From a virus, in the IMG/VR virus record IMGVR_UViG_3300040770_000181, positions 1 through 64,000 of that record: DNA of 64,000 bases; one strand, given 5' to 3'. This document shows positions 30,147 through 41,100 of the stretch, piece after piece. Positions within the stretch are counted from its first letter, which is position 1, and every line of letters begins with the position of its first letter. A program made the position numbers and the translations under genes. The notes beneath the pieces are model-generated. The model searched no databases. It saw only the letters and a list, made by a program, of their open reading frames with translations, and had not been told where the DNA came from.

Positions 30147-33100
30147 TTATAATTTTAATGTGTTGATTGAATAATTTCTTGCAAAGTTAAAGGAAATTCC
30201 TGAAGTTCCACTAGTACCAGATGATCCAAATGTTGTTCCAGATGACCCAGATGTTCCAGTAGTTCCTGCTGTACCGCTTGTTCCACTTGTTCCACTAGTT
30301 CCTAAAGAAGCAAATATTCCAGCATTTACAGCGTCAACAGTGGGATATTTTGATCCAGAACCATCAGTAACTAAAGAATCTTGTTTATTAAAAAGATTTT
30401 CTTTAACTGTTATATCTGGCACTACAACTTCTGCCCAACCTAAATTTTTTCTTGCATATTGTTTATTATCTGAAGGAGCCTCTAATACAGGATTAAGTTC
30501 TTTTAACTTATCCTCAATAAGAAATGAAGTTGTTTTTTTATTAAGAAGCTCATACTGAGTTGTTTCAATATAATTATCTAAATTATATTCAGCAGCACCT
30601 GTAGTTTCATTAAAAGTAAGTTGTTTATTGTTTTGTGATATAAAAAATTCATTAAGAAGAGTAATTTGTCCAGAAACATATCCCAAATATTTTCCAGAAC
30701 TTAATTGATTTAAACTCAAATATTCTTGTCCAACTGTTCTACTAACAAAACTTGGTGGAACTATAAATACACTTCCGTCTGTATTTAAAACTATAGATTT
30801 ATTAATTGTAACTCCATTATAAGATGTTTGAGAATTATAAGAAGTAAAATTACCTGTTATAAGTAATTTTCCATTTGTAGTTAAAACTATTGTAAAAATC
30901 TCAAGATTAAAACCAGTTCCTGTTACAAATGAAGTATCTATAGATCCATCTAAATTTAATTTAACAATTCTCCCTGCTGGTGTACCATTATAGAATGTCA
31001 TAGTTCTCCCATACACATATAACTTTCCATCAAGAGCATATAATAATCTATGATAATTAGTACCTGTTCCAGTAACACTAATACCTGTACCAACATTAAA
31101 AGTAGTGTCTCTACTACCATTAGAAAGTATTTTAACTATAAGTGGAGAACTAAAACCATTAAATGTAGGAGCATAAGTAGTAACATACACTCCACTGCCA
31201 TCAGCAGCTGCTAATGCATCAGTTACTGCAGACCCGTTACCCCAAACGCCTGTTGCAAAAGTAAGATCTCTAAGCCCATCAGCGGATATTCTAATTAAAT
31301 TAGAACCAGCACTTCCTCCAAAAGTAGTAAAAAACCCACATACATAAATTTGTAGGTTATCTGGAGTAAAAGACATACCTTGAACACTACCATTTGCACC
31401 TCCAAAAGTATTAAAAGCTAAGTCTACTGAACCATCAAGATTAAATCTAGATATTCTATTTTTCCCCACACCATTTATTGATGTAAAATCACCTCCTATT
31501 AAAAGTTTTTTTGTTACAGGATCTTCTAAAATAGAGTTAGAGGAAAAAGCATTACCATTCATTGCAGTTGGCGGCTTAAAACTTGAATCTATAAGTCCAT
31601 CATTTTTTATTTTAATTACATATTGTGCTTGAATTCCAGCATAAGATATAAAATTACCATAAGCATAAAAACCACCACCAGTAGCTTGATAAATATCAGC
31701 AATAAAATTATTAGTAGGTAAAAATATTCCAGGATTGTAAAAAGTTTTAAGAAGTTGAATTTTATCTGCTGTCTTATTTACAGTGATAACATCCTGTAAA
31801 CTTTTTTTAACAAAGGGAATAGTTTTATTATCAAACCATTCTTTGGTTATTACTGATCTTTCTTCTAAATCAATTCCAACAATAGTAGAAAAAGGCAACG
31901 TAATAGTATTAACACCTAAATTAATTTTATTAGATTTAGTTATTAATCCTTCTTCATTTAAAGTAAGTAAATTAGTAAAAGTAATTGGAGGGCTTATTTT
32001 AACTAATTTATTAAGAGGTAAAAATACACCAAAAATATTATTTAAAGCATCAACTTCAATATGTCTTAACTCTTCAGTAGATGATAAAATCTCAGTTATT
32101 GCACCAGTTGTTTTAGAAATTTTATGAATTAAATTAGGAGCACCTGTTTCTGGTTTTCTTGATGTAGCTATTATATCTTCTTGAGGAGTAAGTGCAGTAT
32201 AATAAGGTTGATTGCCAACAGGAAATGTAGCCAATGTTGAAAAAACTCCACTAGCAGATATTTTAGACAAAGTTCGAGTTGAATTTACACTTGCAAAGTA
32301 TAAATTATTATCTTTATCACATAATGGTCTTGTCCACCAAGCAGTATTAGGAAAAGGTATATTAGATCTTACTTTATCAGGAGTCCATTTATCTGCACCA
32401 CCAGGAGGATATAAATTTTGTACGTATAAATTATCTAAATTATCTAATTTAAAAGGAGCTTTATCATCACTAGTATAGCCATTAACACTGAAATTTAAAT
32501 AAGTAGCTACAACTCCAGCAGGAGATATTTTAACAATTTTATCAGTGTCAAAGCTAAGTGAAGGAACTTGAGCAAATAAATTTCCTTGCTTATCAAATTC
32601 CAGAAAACTTACAAATTTTCCTGGAATAGCAAATACTGTTACTACACCACTTTGAGTCATTTTATATATAGTTCCTGAAACGTAATGTGATATAAAAATA
32701 TTGCTATTAGCATCAATTACTAAATCAAAATGATCATCATTAAATGGAGTACTTCCTAATACACTACTAGTGCCATTAGTATTAACTTTATAAACTTTAC
32801 CTCCTCTAGTTAATACATATGTAATTCCAGTAGTTTTATCTATTTTAAAAGCTCTAAGTTCAGATTGTATAGTAGCTGGTCCAGGTTCTAATATAATAAA
32901 ATCTGAAATACTATATGCAGTAGTTTGTAAATTTTTTAATTGGGTAAAAGTCAATCCAGAATTTTCTAAAATACCACTATTAATAATCACAGGTTTTACT
33001 ACAGAAATGTTGCTAATATTTTCTAAAATACTACTATCAACATAACCTCCATTTAAATATTTAGGTAAATAATTATTAGTACCTTGTGCTGCTGGTATGT

Positions 33101-33614
33101 CACTTAAAGTAGCTAAAGTGTAAACCCCTCCAGATTTTTTAGGAGCATAAAAGTAATTATTAGCATTTAAATCAGGATGTAATAAAAATGTGTTTTGAAA
33201 ACTATCTCTAACAACATTAAAACCGTAAGTAGTTGGATCAAATGATGCTCTTTGAATTTCTCCAAACCAATCAATACTACCTGTAAAAGCAGCTACACCT
33301 ATTCCTATAACAGTTTTACTTTTAAAAGGATTTGTTCCACTTGCATCTAATATAATATTTTTATCAATTGCACTATTTCCGTTAGTTAATACAGATTCTA
33401 AATTTTGATTTCCTCCTACAGCTAATAAACCTTGATTAACTGCATCAACTGTTGCATATTTAGTTCCAGTACCATCAAAAACTAAACTATTTTGTTTGTT
33501 AGAAATTTCTTCTTTATTTAATAAAGAAACCCAAGAACCATCTCCTCTTAACCAATTTGATAAATCAGGAGTGCCTATCATACCTAAATCTGCAATTTTA
33601 ATTTTACCAGCCAT
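30147..33614 (-). CDS. Fibre/adhesin with beta-propeller (NHL and delta-60) repeats and GTSG tail
   Basis: A 1155-residue protein. The start (IADLGMIGTPDLSNWLRGDGSW) has the form of phage fibre N-termini. About 240-560 are NHL-like propeller repeats (KVYKVNTNGTSSVLG, NIFISHYVSGTIYKM, NLYFASVNSTRTLSKIS). About 625-960 are delta-60 type repeats with the DxSF/DxTF and IGGDFTSINGVGKNRISRFN signature (DSSFKPP, DLAFNT, DLTFATG, DTTFNVG, DTSFVTG). The C-terminus has a short GTSGTSG collagen-like run. A segment NKQNSLVFDGTGTKYATVDAVN near 40 recurs near 1090 (NKQDSLVTDGSGSKYPTVDAVN). Probably a receptor-binding virion protein; the double propeller is unusual for a phage fibre. Confidence 0.72.
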   Translation of the reverse strand: MAGKIKIADLGMIGTPDLSNWLRGDGSWVSLLNKEEISNKQNSLVFDGTGTKYATVDAVNQGLLAVGGNQNLESVLTNGNSAIDKNIILDASGTNPFKSKTVIGIGVAAFTGSIDWFGEIQRASFDPTTYGFNVVRDSFQNTFLLHPDLNANNYFYAPKKSGGVYTLATLSDIPAAQGTNNYLPKYLNGGYVDSSILENISNISVVKPVIINSGILENSGLTFTQLKNLQTTAYSISDFIILEPGPATIQSELRAFKIDKTTGITYVLTRGGKVYKVNTNGTSSVLGSTPFNDDHFDLVIDANSNIFISHYVSGTIYKMTQSGVVTVFAIPGKFVSFLEFDKQGNLFAQVPSLSFDTDKIVKISPAGVVATYLNFSVNGYTSDDKAPFKLDNLDNLYVQNLYPPGGADKWTPDKVRSNIPFPNTAWWTRPLCDKDNNLYFASVNSTRTLSKISASGVFSTLATFPVGNQPYYTALTPQEDIIATSRKPETGAPNLIHKISKTTGAITEILSSTEELRHIEVDALNNIFGVFLPLNKLVKISPPITFTNLLTLNEEGLITKSNKINLGVNTITLPFSTIVGIDLEERSVITKEWFDNKTIPFVKKSLQDVITVNKTADKIQLLKTFYNPGIFLPTNNFIADIYQATGGGFYAYGNFISYAGIQAQYVIKIKNDGLIDSSFKPPTAMNGNAFSSNSILEDPVTKKLLIGGDFTSINGVGKNRISRFNLDGSVDLAFNTFGGANGSVQGMSFTPDNLQIYVCGFFTTFGGSAGSNLIRISADGLRDLTFATGVWGNGSAVTDALAAADGSGVYVTTYAPTFNGFSSPLIVKILSNGSRDTTFNVGTGISVTGTGTNYHRLLYALDGKLYVYGRTMTFYNGTPAGRIVKLNLDGSIDTSFVTGTGFNLEIFTIVLTTNGKLLITGNFTSYNSQTSYNGVTINKSIVLNTDGSVFIVPPSFVSRTVGQEYLSLNQLSSGKYLGYVSGQITLLNEFFISQNNKQLTFNETTGAAEYNLDNYIETTQYELLNKKTTSFLIEDKLKELNPVLEAPSDNKQYARKNLGWAEVVVPDITVKENLFNKQDSLVTDGSGSKYPTVDAVNAGIFASLGTSGTSGTSGTAGTTGTSGSSGTTFGSSGTSGTSGISFNFARNYSINTLKL

Positions 33615-33615
33615 T

Positions 33616-33984
33616 TTATGTTGTTGTTATTATGGTTATAGAAGACAAACTATTTAGATATTCTTCTTTTTTACTACTATATTCATTTTTAGCACATTCT
33701 CTTAAATGTAATATGTTTAAAGGAATATCTGTTCCATTTATAATTTTCCTTTCTATAGCTTCTTGCAATCCTTGAATATTAGAAATGCATTGACTACAAT
33801 CTTCTCTAAGTAAGTTTATATTATATTCCACTTCAAGATCTGTCAAATTCTCAGTAAAATTTACAGGATTTCCACTTAATACATACTCTTTATATTCAGG
33901 ATATAAAGGAGAACTTTCATTCATAGGAATAAACACATTGTTTTCATCTATTATATACCCACTTTTTGTTGAAAAATATTTCAT
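33616..33984 (-). CDS. Small fibre-cluster protein, 122 aa, with Thr-rich end
   Basis: A 122-residue protein between two fibre genes. The start MKYFSTKSGYIIDENNVFIPM and an aromatic/acidic middle (SPLYPEYKEYVLSGNPVNFT) resemble fibre-assembly or connector proteins; the helical second half has Cys pairs (DCSQC). It ends SSITIITTT, one of three Thr-rich C-termini in this region. A role as chaperone or adaptor for the large fibres is inferred from position only. Confidence 0.55.
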   Translation of the reverse strand: MKYFSTKSGYIIDENNVFIPMNESSPLYPEYKEYVLSGNPVNFTENLTDLEVEYNINLLREDCSQCISNIQGLQEAIERKIINGTDIPLNILHLRECAKNEYSSKKEEYLNSLSSITIITTT

Positions 33985-33994
33985 AATTTAAATT

Positions 33995-36900
33995 TTATTG
34001 ATCGGTTTCTATATACATTGAACAAATGTCTAATCCCACTGCTAATGCTGTTGCATTATTAGTTCGCCATGCTCTAGGAGTAAGTAATATAGTTGAATTA
34101 GAAATTTGTGTAGTTGGTGTTAAATTAAGCACTCCTGTTACTGTTACTTGTGTTCCTAAATTTTTAATTTCATACCCTATTCTACCAGCAAAGTTAGGAT
34201 ATGAAAATAATACAATATCCCAAGCGGTATTTGTTAATGTTGGTGCTCCTAATGCTGTACCCATAGGAATAGGAGTTTGTGCAATAGATCCTCCATAAAA
34301 AAAGTACCATTGTGTAGCATCAGTAGATAATTGTCCAAATCCCATTGCATTTAATAATGTACTTGGTTCAACATTAGTAGGAGAAGATACGTTACCGTGC
34401 ATTCCTATAAACATTCTTGCTCCTGCAACAACAGCTGCATCTGAAATTACAATTCTTTCCATATAAGTAAACCCACCAAGACCTGTTCCATCCCCTGTAG
34501 TAAATTGAGACCCCGTTGCTGCATAAAAATGTCCACATAAACCTCCAGCAGTTGCTACTGAAACATAACCTAATCTTTTAATTCTTGTAGCAATATTTGT
34601 TACAGCAACGTTTCTTGTTGTAGCTGTACCAACAACAACTGCTGTAGAAACCCCTGTTTGTATAGGAGCTGTTGTTGCATTTCCTAAAGGTTGCCAATAA
34701 ACTGCTCTGTTTCTTCCCCAATGAGGTTGTAATACAGAGTCTAAACCAGATGGAGCAATAAAAGCAGGAAGTAATCTTCCACCTACAGATCTAGCAAAAA
34801 TAGATAATGCTCCTAATGGTGGTATTGGAGGAGTAACAACAGTAGCATTTAAATTTAAAGAATTATTTGTATCATCATAAATACAAACATCTATAATACT
34901 CCAAGCTCCTGCAACAGCAACACCTATACGAAGTGCTTGCCCTGGTAATAATATAAAAGGAAGATTAATAGCAAGTCCGTCTATAGTTTCCCCTGTTGCA
35001 GGATAAACATCTAATGTGTTTAAACCACTATTTACAACAGTAATCATATCACTTAAAACTGCAGATGGTAATATTACACCACTATCTAAAGGAGTAGTTG
35101 TTATTGTATTTACTTTAGCAGTTAATAATAACGCATTTCCTTGTACAGTCCCTGTTGCAGCTAAAGATGTATTATAAGTAAAACTATACCCACCACCACC
35201 AGCACCAGATGTACCAGAAGTACCTGTTAACCCTGAACTACCCGAAGTACCAGCAGTTCCAGAAGTTCCAACAGCACCTGTTAATCCAGAAGAACCAGAT
35301 GTACCTGTAGTTCCACTAATTCCGCTAGTTCCAGAAGTACCAACAACACCATTTACACCATTTGTTCCACTAGTTCCACTTGTACCTGTACCTCCATTTA
35401 AACCAGAAGTTCCAGATGTTCCAGTAGTACCTGATGTGCCATTTACACCTGTTAAACCACTAGTTCCTGTTGTACCTGAACTACCACTAGTTCCTGTAAG
35501 CCCTGATGATCCAGAGGTTCCCGATGTACCAAGACTAAGACCTGATGAACCACTTGTTCCAGTAGTTCCTGACGTTCCACTAGTACCAATTGCTCCATTA
35601 ATCCCAGAAGTTCCACTAGTGCCACTAGTTCCTTCAACACCGTTAATACCACTAGTCCCTGATGTACCAGTAATACCAGAAGTTCCACTTGTACCGCTAG
35701 TACCACTTGTACCTACAATTCCATTAATACCACTTGTACCAGATGTGCCAGATGTTCCTGTTACGCCATTAATTCCACTAGTGCCAGATGTGCCACTAGT
35801 TCCATTTACTCCAGAAGTACCTGAAGTTCCTGTTGTGCCACTTGACCCTGATACTCCATTTATTCCAGAAGTACCAGAAGTACCACTTGTTCCAGATATA
35901 CCAGAAGTACCTGTTAATCCACTTGTTCCATTAACACCAGAAGTGCCTGTTAAACCAGAACTACCAGATGTCCCTGTTGTACCACTTGTTCCTAAAACAC
36001 CATTAACACCACTTGAGCCACTTGTGCCTGAAGTTCCAGAAGTACCAGAAATTGCACTAGTTCCTGAACTACCACTAGTTCCTATTAATCCATTAAGTCC
36101 AGAAGTTCCTGATGTGCCATTACTGCCAGTAATTCCACTTGTTCCAGTAATTCCACTTGTTCCATTTAATCCAGATGTGCCAGAGCTTCCAGAAGTTCCA
36201 TTAGAACCTGCAGGTCCTTGAGATCCAACAAAAATATTACTTCTTACATAAGAAACACTGTTTGTTCCATCGTAAGTTAAACATATATTTCTTGGACCAC
36301 CACCTGCAGTTTTTAATGCAAAATATTTAACAATTAATCTATCAGTAGTTAATAAAGTAAATCCTGGTTGTGTTATTGTAGAAGTATAAAGAGTTGTAAC
36401 AAGCCCCATTATATCTCCTGTAGATCCTGAAAATAATTGAGTTTCCGTTCCACCTAAATCTCTTTTATATACACGAATAACTATTTCATTAGTTCCTCCA
36501 GAAGAATCAATATTAGCATATGTTCTAAATACCCATGGACCTGCTGGAATTTCCTCAACTCCTGGTTTACCTGATATTGTTACAAAAGATTGAATTAAAA
36601 CTTCTCCACTAGACGTAGTTATAGACTGACAATTTGTTATTTCTGTATTAACAGGAACAAAAAGTCGTAAATCTTTATAAGGAACAATATCAGAATTGAC
36701 ATTGTGTAAATACCAAAATTGAGGAATAGCCTGGTCTCCATTTAAACCAGAAGTACCTGCACTTCCACTAGTACCACTAGAACCACTAGTACCACTAGAT
36801 CCACTGGATCCTGCAGTACCACTACTGCCTGTTGTTCCAGACGTAGCAGATGTTCCAGATGTTCCTGTTGTACCAGATGTACCTGTTGTACCACTTGTGC

Positions 36901-38176
36901 CATTTAAAGCAGAAGTTCCTGAAGTTCCATTTGTACCATTTATAGCGGATGTTCCTGATGTACCATTTATTCCAGAGCTACCAGATGTTCCTGAACTTCC
37001 AGATGTTCCAGTAGTTCCATTAATACCAGATGTTCCTGAAGTACCATTAATACCTGAAGACCCACTAGTTCCAGTTGTTCCTGAACTACCTGATATACCA
37101 TTAGTTCCATTTACAGCACTAGTTCCACTAGTTCCTGTTGTACCTGAAGTACCATTATTTCCAGTTGAGCCACTTGATCCACTTGTTCCACTTGTTCCAG
37201 TTGTTCCACTTGTTCCAGTTAAACCACTACTTCCTGACGTTCCTGAAGTGCCTGTAGTTCCACTAGTACCATTTGTTCCGTTAATTCCATTAATACCACT
37301 AATTCCACTTGTTCCTGATGTACTACTAGTCCCAGAGGTTCCATTAGTCCCTAAAACAGAAATTCCACTTGTACCAGAAGTTCCTAGTGTTCCATTAATT
37401 CCTGAACTTCCTGAACTTCCTGAAGATCCTCCATCTGTTGATACATTGTAATAAACAAATAAAGATTGAGAAGGGTCAGGAGCAGTAACCATAGTTATTG
37501 TATTTCCTAAAACTGTATAATCTATTCCATTATATTGTGTAACACCATTTTGAATTACTATAACTGCTGCTGGATTGGTAGGAATCTCTAATAAAGTAAA
37601 AATTTTATTAACACCATCTATAATTCCAATAGGAGTTTCTGATTTTGTAATACTTGAACTTCCAGAACTTCCTGACGTTCCTGTTGTACCAGATGTACCA
37701 TCAAATCCTTCTTTACCATTAGTTCCTGATGTACCATCAATTCCTGAAGTACCTGATGTGCCAGTTAAACCACTAGAGCCACTTGTTCCAACAGATCCGC
37801 TTGTTCCTGCTGAACCACTTGTTCCATTAACGCCACTACTACCAGAAGTTCCATCTGATCCATTTATACCACTAGTACCATTTATACCAGAAGTTCCATC
37901 TACTCCACTAGTCCCATCTACTCCAGTGGTACCATCTAAACCATTAATACCTGATGTACCTGATTCACCAGAAGTTCCACTAGTGCTAGATAATCCTGAA
38001 GAACCAGAAGTTCCTGCAGAGCCTGAAGTTAATAAAGCAAGATCTATTTTTTCTAATGCTGTCTGAAAAGAATCATTAGTATTAATACCTGTATAAATAA
38101 GATTAGCCCCCTCGTAAAAAACGCATTGGGAGCTAAGAATTATTGGGCAAGCATCTGGTGTACAAATTATTGACAT
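33995..38176 (-). CDS. Giant collagen-like GTSG-repeat fibre protein, 1393 aa
   Basis: A virion fibre. The head (1-50) is non-repetitive with four Cys and a [16 protein letters not shown] helix. GTSG-type repeats follow (about 51-172), then a beta domain (about 173-246, [20 protein letters not shown]...), a second repeat block (about 247-479) and a central beta domain (about 480-650, [21 protein letters not shown]...). A third repeat block (about 651-996) leads to a C-terminal domain shared with the 406-aa fibre. Repeats are GXX triplets rich in Thr/Ser ([16 protein letters not shown]), a collagen-like pattern that gives long trimeric shafts. The C-terminal domain probably contacts the host. 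Such GTSG fibres are typical of aquatic Bacteroidota phages. The antisense strand is open too, an effect of the repeats. Confidence 0.8.
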   Translation of the reverse strand: MSIICTPDACPIILSSQCVFYEGANLIYTGINTNDSFQTALEKIDLALLTSGSAGTSGSSGLSSTSGTSGESGTSGINGLDGTTGVDGTSGVDGTSGINGTSGINGSDGTSGSSGVNGTSGSAGTSGSVGTSGSSGLTGTSGTSGIDGTSGTNGKEGFDGTSGTTGTSGSSGSSSITKSETPIGIIDGVNKIFTLLEIPTNPAAVIVIQNGVTQYNGIDYTVLGNTITMVTAPDPSQSLFVYYNVSTDGGSSGSSGSSGINGTLGTSGTSGISVLGTNGTSGTSSTSGTSGISGINGINGTNGTSGTTGTSGTSGSSGLTGTSGTTGTSGTSGSSGSTGNNGTSGTTGTSGTSAVNGTNGISGSSGTTGTSGSSGINGTSGTSGINGTTGTSGSSGTSGSSGINGTSGTSAINGTNGTSGTSALNGTSGTTGTSGTTGTSGTSATSGTTGSSGTAGSSGSSGTSGSSGTSGSAGTSGLNGDQAIPQFWYLHNVNSDIVPYKDLRLFVPVNTEITNCQSITTSSGEVLIQSFVTISGKPGVEEIPAGPWVFRTYANIDSSGGTNEIVIRVYKRDLGGTETQLFSGSTGDIMGLVTTLYTSTITQPGFTLLTTDRLIVKYFALKTAGGGPRNICLTYDGTNSVSYVRSNIFVGSQGPAGSNGTSGSSGTSGLNGTSGITGTSGITGSNGTSGTSGLNGLIGTSGSSGTSAISGTSGTSGTSGSSGVNGVLGTSGTTGTSGSSGLTGTSGVNGTSGLTGTSGISGTSGTSGTSGINGVSGSSGTTGTSGTSGVNGTSGTSGTSGINGVTGTSGTSGTSGINGIVGTSGTSGTSGTSGITGTSGTSGINGVEGTSGTSGTSGINGAIGTSGTSGTTGTSGSSGLSLGTSGTSGSSGLTGTSGSSGTTGTSGLTGVNGTSGTTGTSGTSGLNGGTGTSGTSGTNGVNGVVGTSGTSGISGTTGTSGSSGLTGAVGTSGTAGTSGSSGLTGTSGTSGAGGGGYSFTYNTSLAATGTVQGNALLLTAKVNTITTTPLDSGVILPSAVLSDMITVVNSGLNTLDVYPATGETIDGLAINLPFILLPGQALRIGVAVAGAWSIIDVCIYDDTNNSLNLNATVVTPPIPPLGALSIFARSVGGRLLPAFIAPSGLDSVLQPHWGRNRAVYWQPLGNATTAPIQTGVSTAVVVGTATTRNVAVTNIATRIKRLGYVSVATAGGLCGHFYAATGSQFTTGDGTGLGGFTYMERIVISDAAVVAGARMFIGMHGNVSSPTNVEPSTLLNAMGFGQLSTDATQWYFFYGGSIAQTPIPMGTALGAPTLTNTAWDIVLFSYPNFAGRIGYEIKNLGTQVTVTGVLNLTPTTQISNSTILLTPRAWRTNNATALAVGLDICSMYIETDQ
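35190..36225 (-). repeat. Collagen-like repeat block 3 (codons for GTSG)
   Basis: About 1 kb of 9-base-period repetition coding for GTSG/GSSG/GING triplets of the fibre. Codons vary (Gly GGA/GGT, Thr ACT/ACA, Ser AGT/TCT/TCA), so the protein repeat is much more regular than the DNA. Confidence 0.8.
36739..37436 (-). repeat. Collagen-like repeat block 2
   Basis: About 0.7 kb of the same 9-base-period repetition, coding GTSG/GTTG/GING triplets between the two inserted beta domains of the 1393-aa fibre. Confidence 0.8.
37660..38026 (-). repeat. Collagen-like repeat block 1
   Basis: About 0.37 kb of 9-base-period repetition coding the first GTSG/GVDG/GING shaft of the 1393-aa fibre, just after its N-terminal head. 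Confidence 0.8.
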
Positions 38177-38195
38177 CTATATTTTTATTAAATTG

Positions 38196-41100
38196 TTATT
38201 GTCTTGATTGAGTAGTCACTTTTATTCCCATTTCTTTTGCATATTCTGGAGCTACATAAGGTAAAACTTCTGTTTGAAGTTGTGACAGAATTGGTACAAG
38301 GCTAATGACAGCTTTTAAACCATGTGCTTTTTTGTGGTCTTCTGTAAATTCTTTTGCAACTTGCATTATAACTCTTTCTGCTTTTGAAATTAAACCTAAA
38401 GAAGGTAAAATAGAACCTTGTGTCATACTTTGAAAAGATACAGGACTGTAATAAAAAGTAATTTCATCTGTAATTTTATTAATCATTTTTAAAACAAACT
38501 TGTATTGATTCTTTGTTATCTTACTTTCATCTTCTGGAGGATCAACAATTTTTGCTGTTAATATAATACCCATCATAGAAAACAAAACACCTAATTCTTT
38601 CATTTCATTACTTAATTCTTTTCTTACTAAGTCATAAAATTCTTCTTGAGTAATTTCTAACTCTTGCCCTGTTTTAAGAAAATATTCTCTTTTCTTATTT
38701 TCAAGCATTTCATCTAAAATTTTTAATCCTTCTTCTGTTCCTGAAATAATATCACGCATTTTGCTAATATTTCCTAATCCCAGTTGTTGCCAAGTTTTAA
38801 AAAAGAGTCTCACTCTACCATATTCCCATTCTCCTAATTGAGAATTTTTATCTATATCAGTTATTCTGTCTCCAAGTAATTTAGGCATCCACGTTTTAAA
38901 CATCATAAAAGAAGAAAAAATAGCATCTCGTCTATATCCTGCTTTATTATCTGTATTCATTTGCCCATTTAGTTTTCTTCCAAATTCAACAATGCTTGTT
39001 CTAAATTTAGCTAATTCTTCTAAACTAACACCAGGAATTACCACTTCATTGTTTTCAATTTTAGCAAGAGTTAACAAAGACTCTTTTTTCATTTCAGCAG
39101 CTCTAGCCTCAAAAGAATCTTCTAATGTTTTTCTATCTTGTTCAGACAATGTATATTTAGTTTGTCTGTCTTTTTCTTTAAGAAATTGTCTAATATTAAC
39201 AATTTTACCGTTAACAATAGTAGAGTTTTCTATAAAAGATAAAGCATTTGCTAACTGTAATTTCTTTTCAGGAAAAGCATTTGTAATCATCATCACATCA
39301 CTAAAAGACCATGTAGATAAATAAGCACTTATCCCTTGTTTTTTTGCTATTTTTCTTCTTTCTTCATCAGTAATGTTATCATTTAAAGGAACAAATAAAT
39401 CTAACAAGCCTGTTTCAATTTCAGAAATATTTCCAACAGTAACTCTTGCATTGTTTCTTTCAAATTGTCCCCATGTATACACTCCTCCAGAATTAATAAA
39501 CATTTGAAATTGGTTACCAAACCAGTTAGCAATAGCAATTAACGGTTTTAAACCTACAGCAATTGCTCTTGTGTATGTATCAAGATTGTGTATTGTTTTT
39601 TTTACGTTAGTAGAATACTTAGCTTTTTGTTCATCTGTTTTTCCTGCTTTATTTGCAAATGCTGTAATTCCTTTATTAAAAGTTGTTCCCAAGTCTTGTC
39701 CTAAATTATACAAAGCATCTTCAGCTATCACTTTCATAATATCTGCATTTTTGTTTTCGTTCTTGTTTACTTTAGGGTTCATAGAACTATCAAAAATAAC
39801 TTGATTGTTTTCATCTAACATTAAAGAACCTTTTGCTTTTTCCACTTCCAATAAAACTTTAAAAGTATCTTCTAATGAATCAGCTTTTTCATAATCTAAT
39901 AAAGCTTTTATCCATAAAGCTCCCACTCTATTTAAATCAGTAGATAATTGTCTTACTTCTTTATCTGTTCTTGTAAAGTATTTAGGTATTGCTCTTACTG
40001 GTTGACCAGTTTCAGGATCAATTTTTGACATACCTTGCTCTTCATTGATTTTAGTAGTATACAATCCTCTAAAAACATCTGCAGTTTCTGATAAAACATT
40101 AGAAGCAGACCCCATTTTTTGTAGAATAGTAGCTTCAATTAATGGAAAAAAAGAAGAATCTCTTTTATTAAAATATCCTATTTCTTTTGCTTTTTCATTT
40201 AAATTTGTAAAGTACTCCCACATGTTAAGAGCATGCTCTCTACCCTTTAAAGTTTTATATTCAGGAGAATAATGTGGTTCTTCAATTATTGTTTGTTTAA
40301 ACAGCTCATTAAAATAATAAGAATCATATCCATTAAAAGTTGGAAGATCAATAAAAATTTCATTACGAAGATTTTTTAATCTGTATTCTTTTATACTTTC
40401 ATTCTCTTCTTCATCAGCAGAAAATGTAGTGTTTTCAATAGTAGTAGAGTTAGCTAAAAATAATTCATTTGCTAATCTTTTATATTCTGTTTTATTTATA
40501 TTGTCTAAGAAAAACTGTTTGTTTTTATTTTCTTTAGCATCTGAAACATCTTTGTAAAATTTAGGATCAAGTTTTTTAATTAAATTTAAACCTGTTTCAC
40601 TCATTGTTCCAATTAAATCAAATGCTTTTTTACCTATTTTTGATGCTTCTTCTTCTAAAGGAACTAATAGTTTTCCAAAAGTATCCATTTGTTTAGCATA
40701 TGCAATGTTAACTAAAGACCCAGCATTTATATTTAAATTTGCTACAAGTTTAATTAACTTAGCAGACAGCTTAGATGCTTCTTCCCATGTTTTAGAAAAC
40801 CCACTAATAGCTACTTCAGGTTTTAAAGCACTTTCTGCATTGTCTACAATACCTTCTTTTACAGCAAGTTGCCCAGCATATATTCTCATAAGATCTATAA
40901 TCTTATTTTGCATAATTTTTGTAGAGTCTGTAGCGTATTTTAATCTTTGTAAAGTTTTTTTGTTTTCTGCTGTTAGACTTTCTTTAGGGTATTGTGATAA
41001 AAACACTTCATCCATAGAAGCAAACTTTTCTCCACTTTTTTGATAATCTAGTAAATTTTGTAAGTGTGCTTTTATTTCACCCTTAGTCATTGTTGAATAA

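Noticed and set aside
35436-36221. Long + strand ORF coding Pro/Val-rich repeats ([10 protein letters not shown]-like)
   Set aside because: It is the antisense of the GTSG fibre repeats: the 9-base period leaves this frame free of stops. Similar antisense ORFs at 36897-37451 and 37575-38066 have the same cause.
21403-38200. Repeats checked for CRISPR structure
   Set aside because: The short-period repeats are coding (GTSG triplets) with no unique spacers of constant length; no CRISPR array is present in the window.
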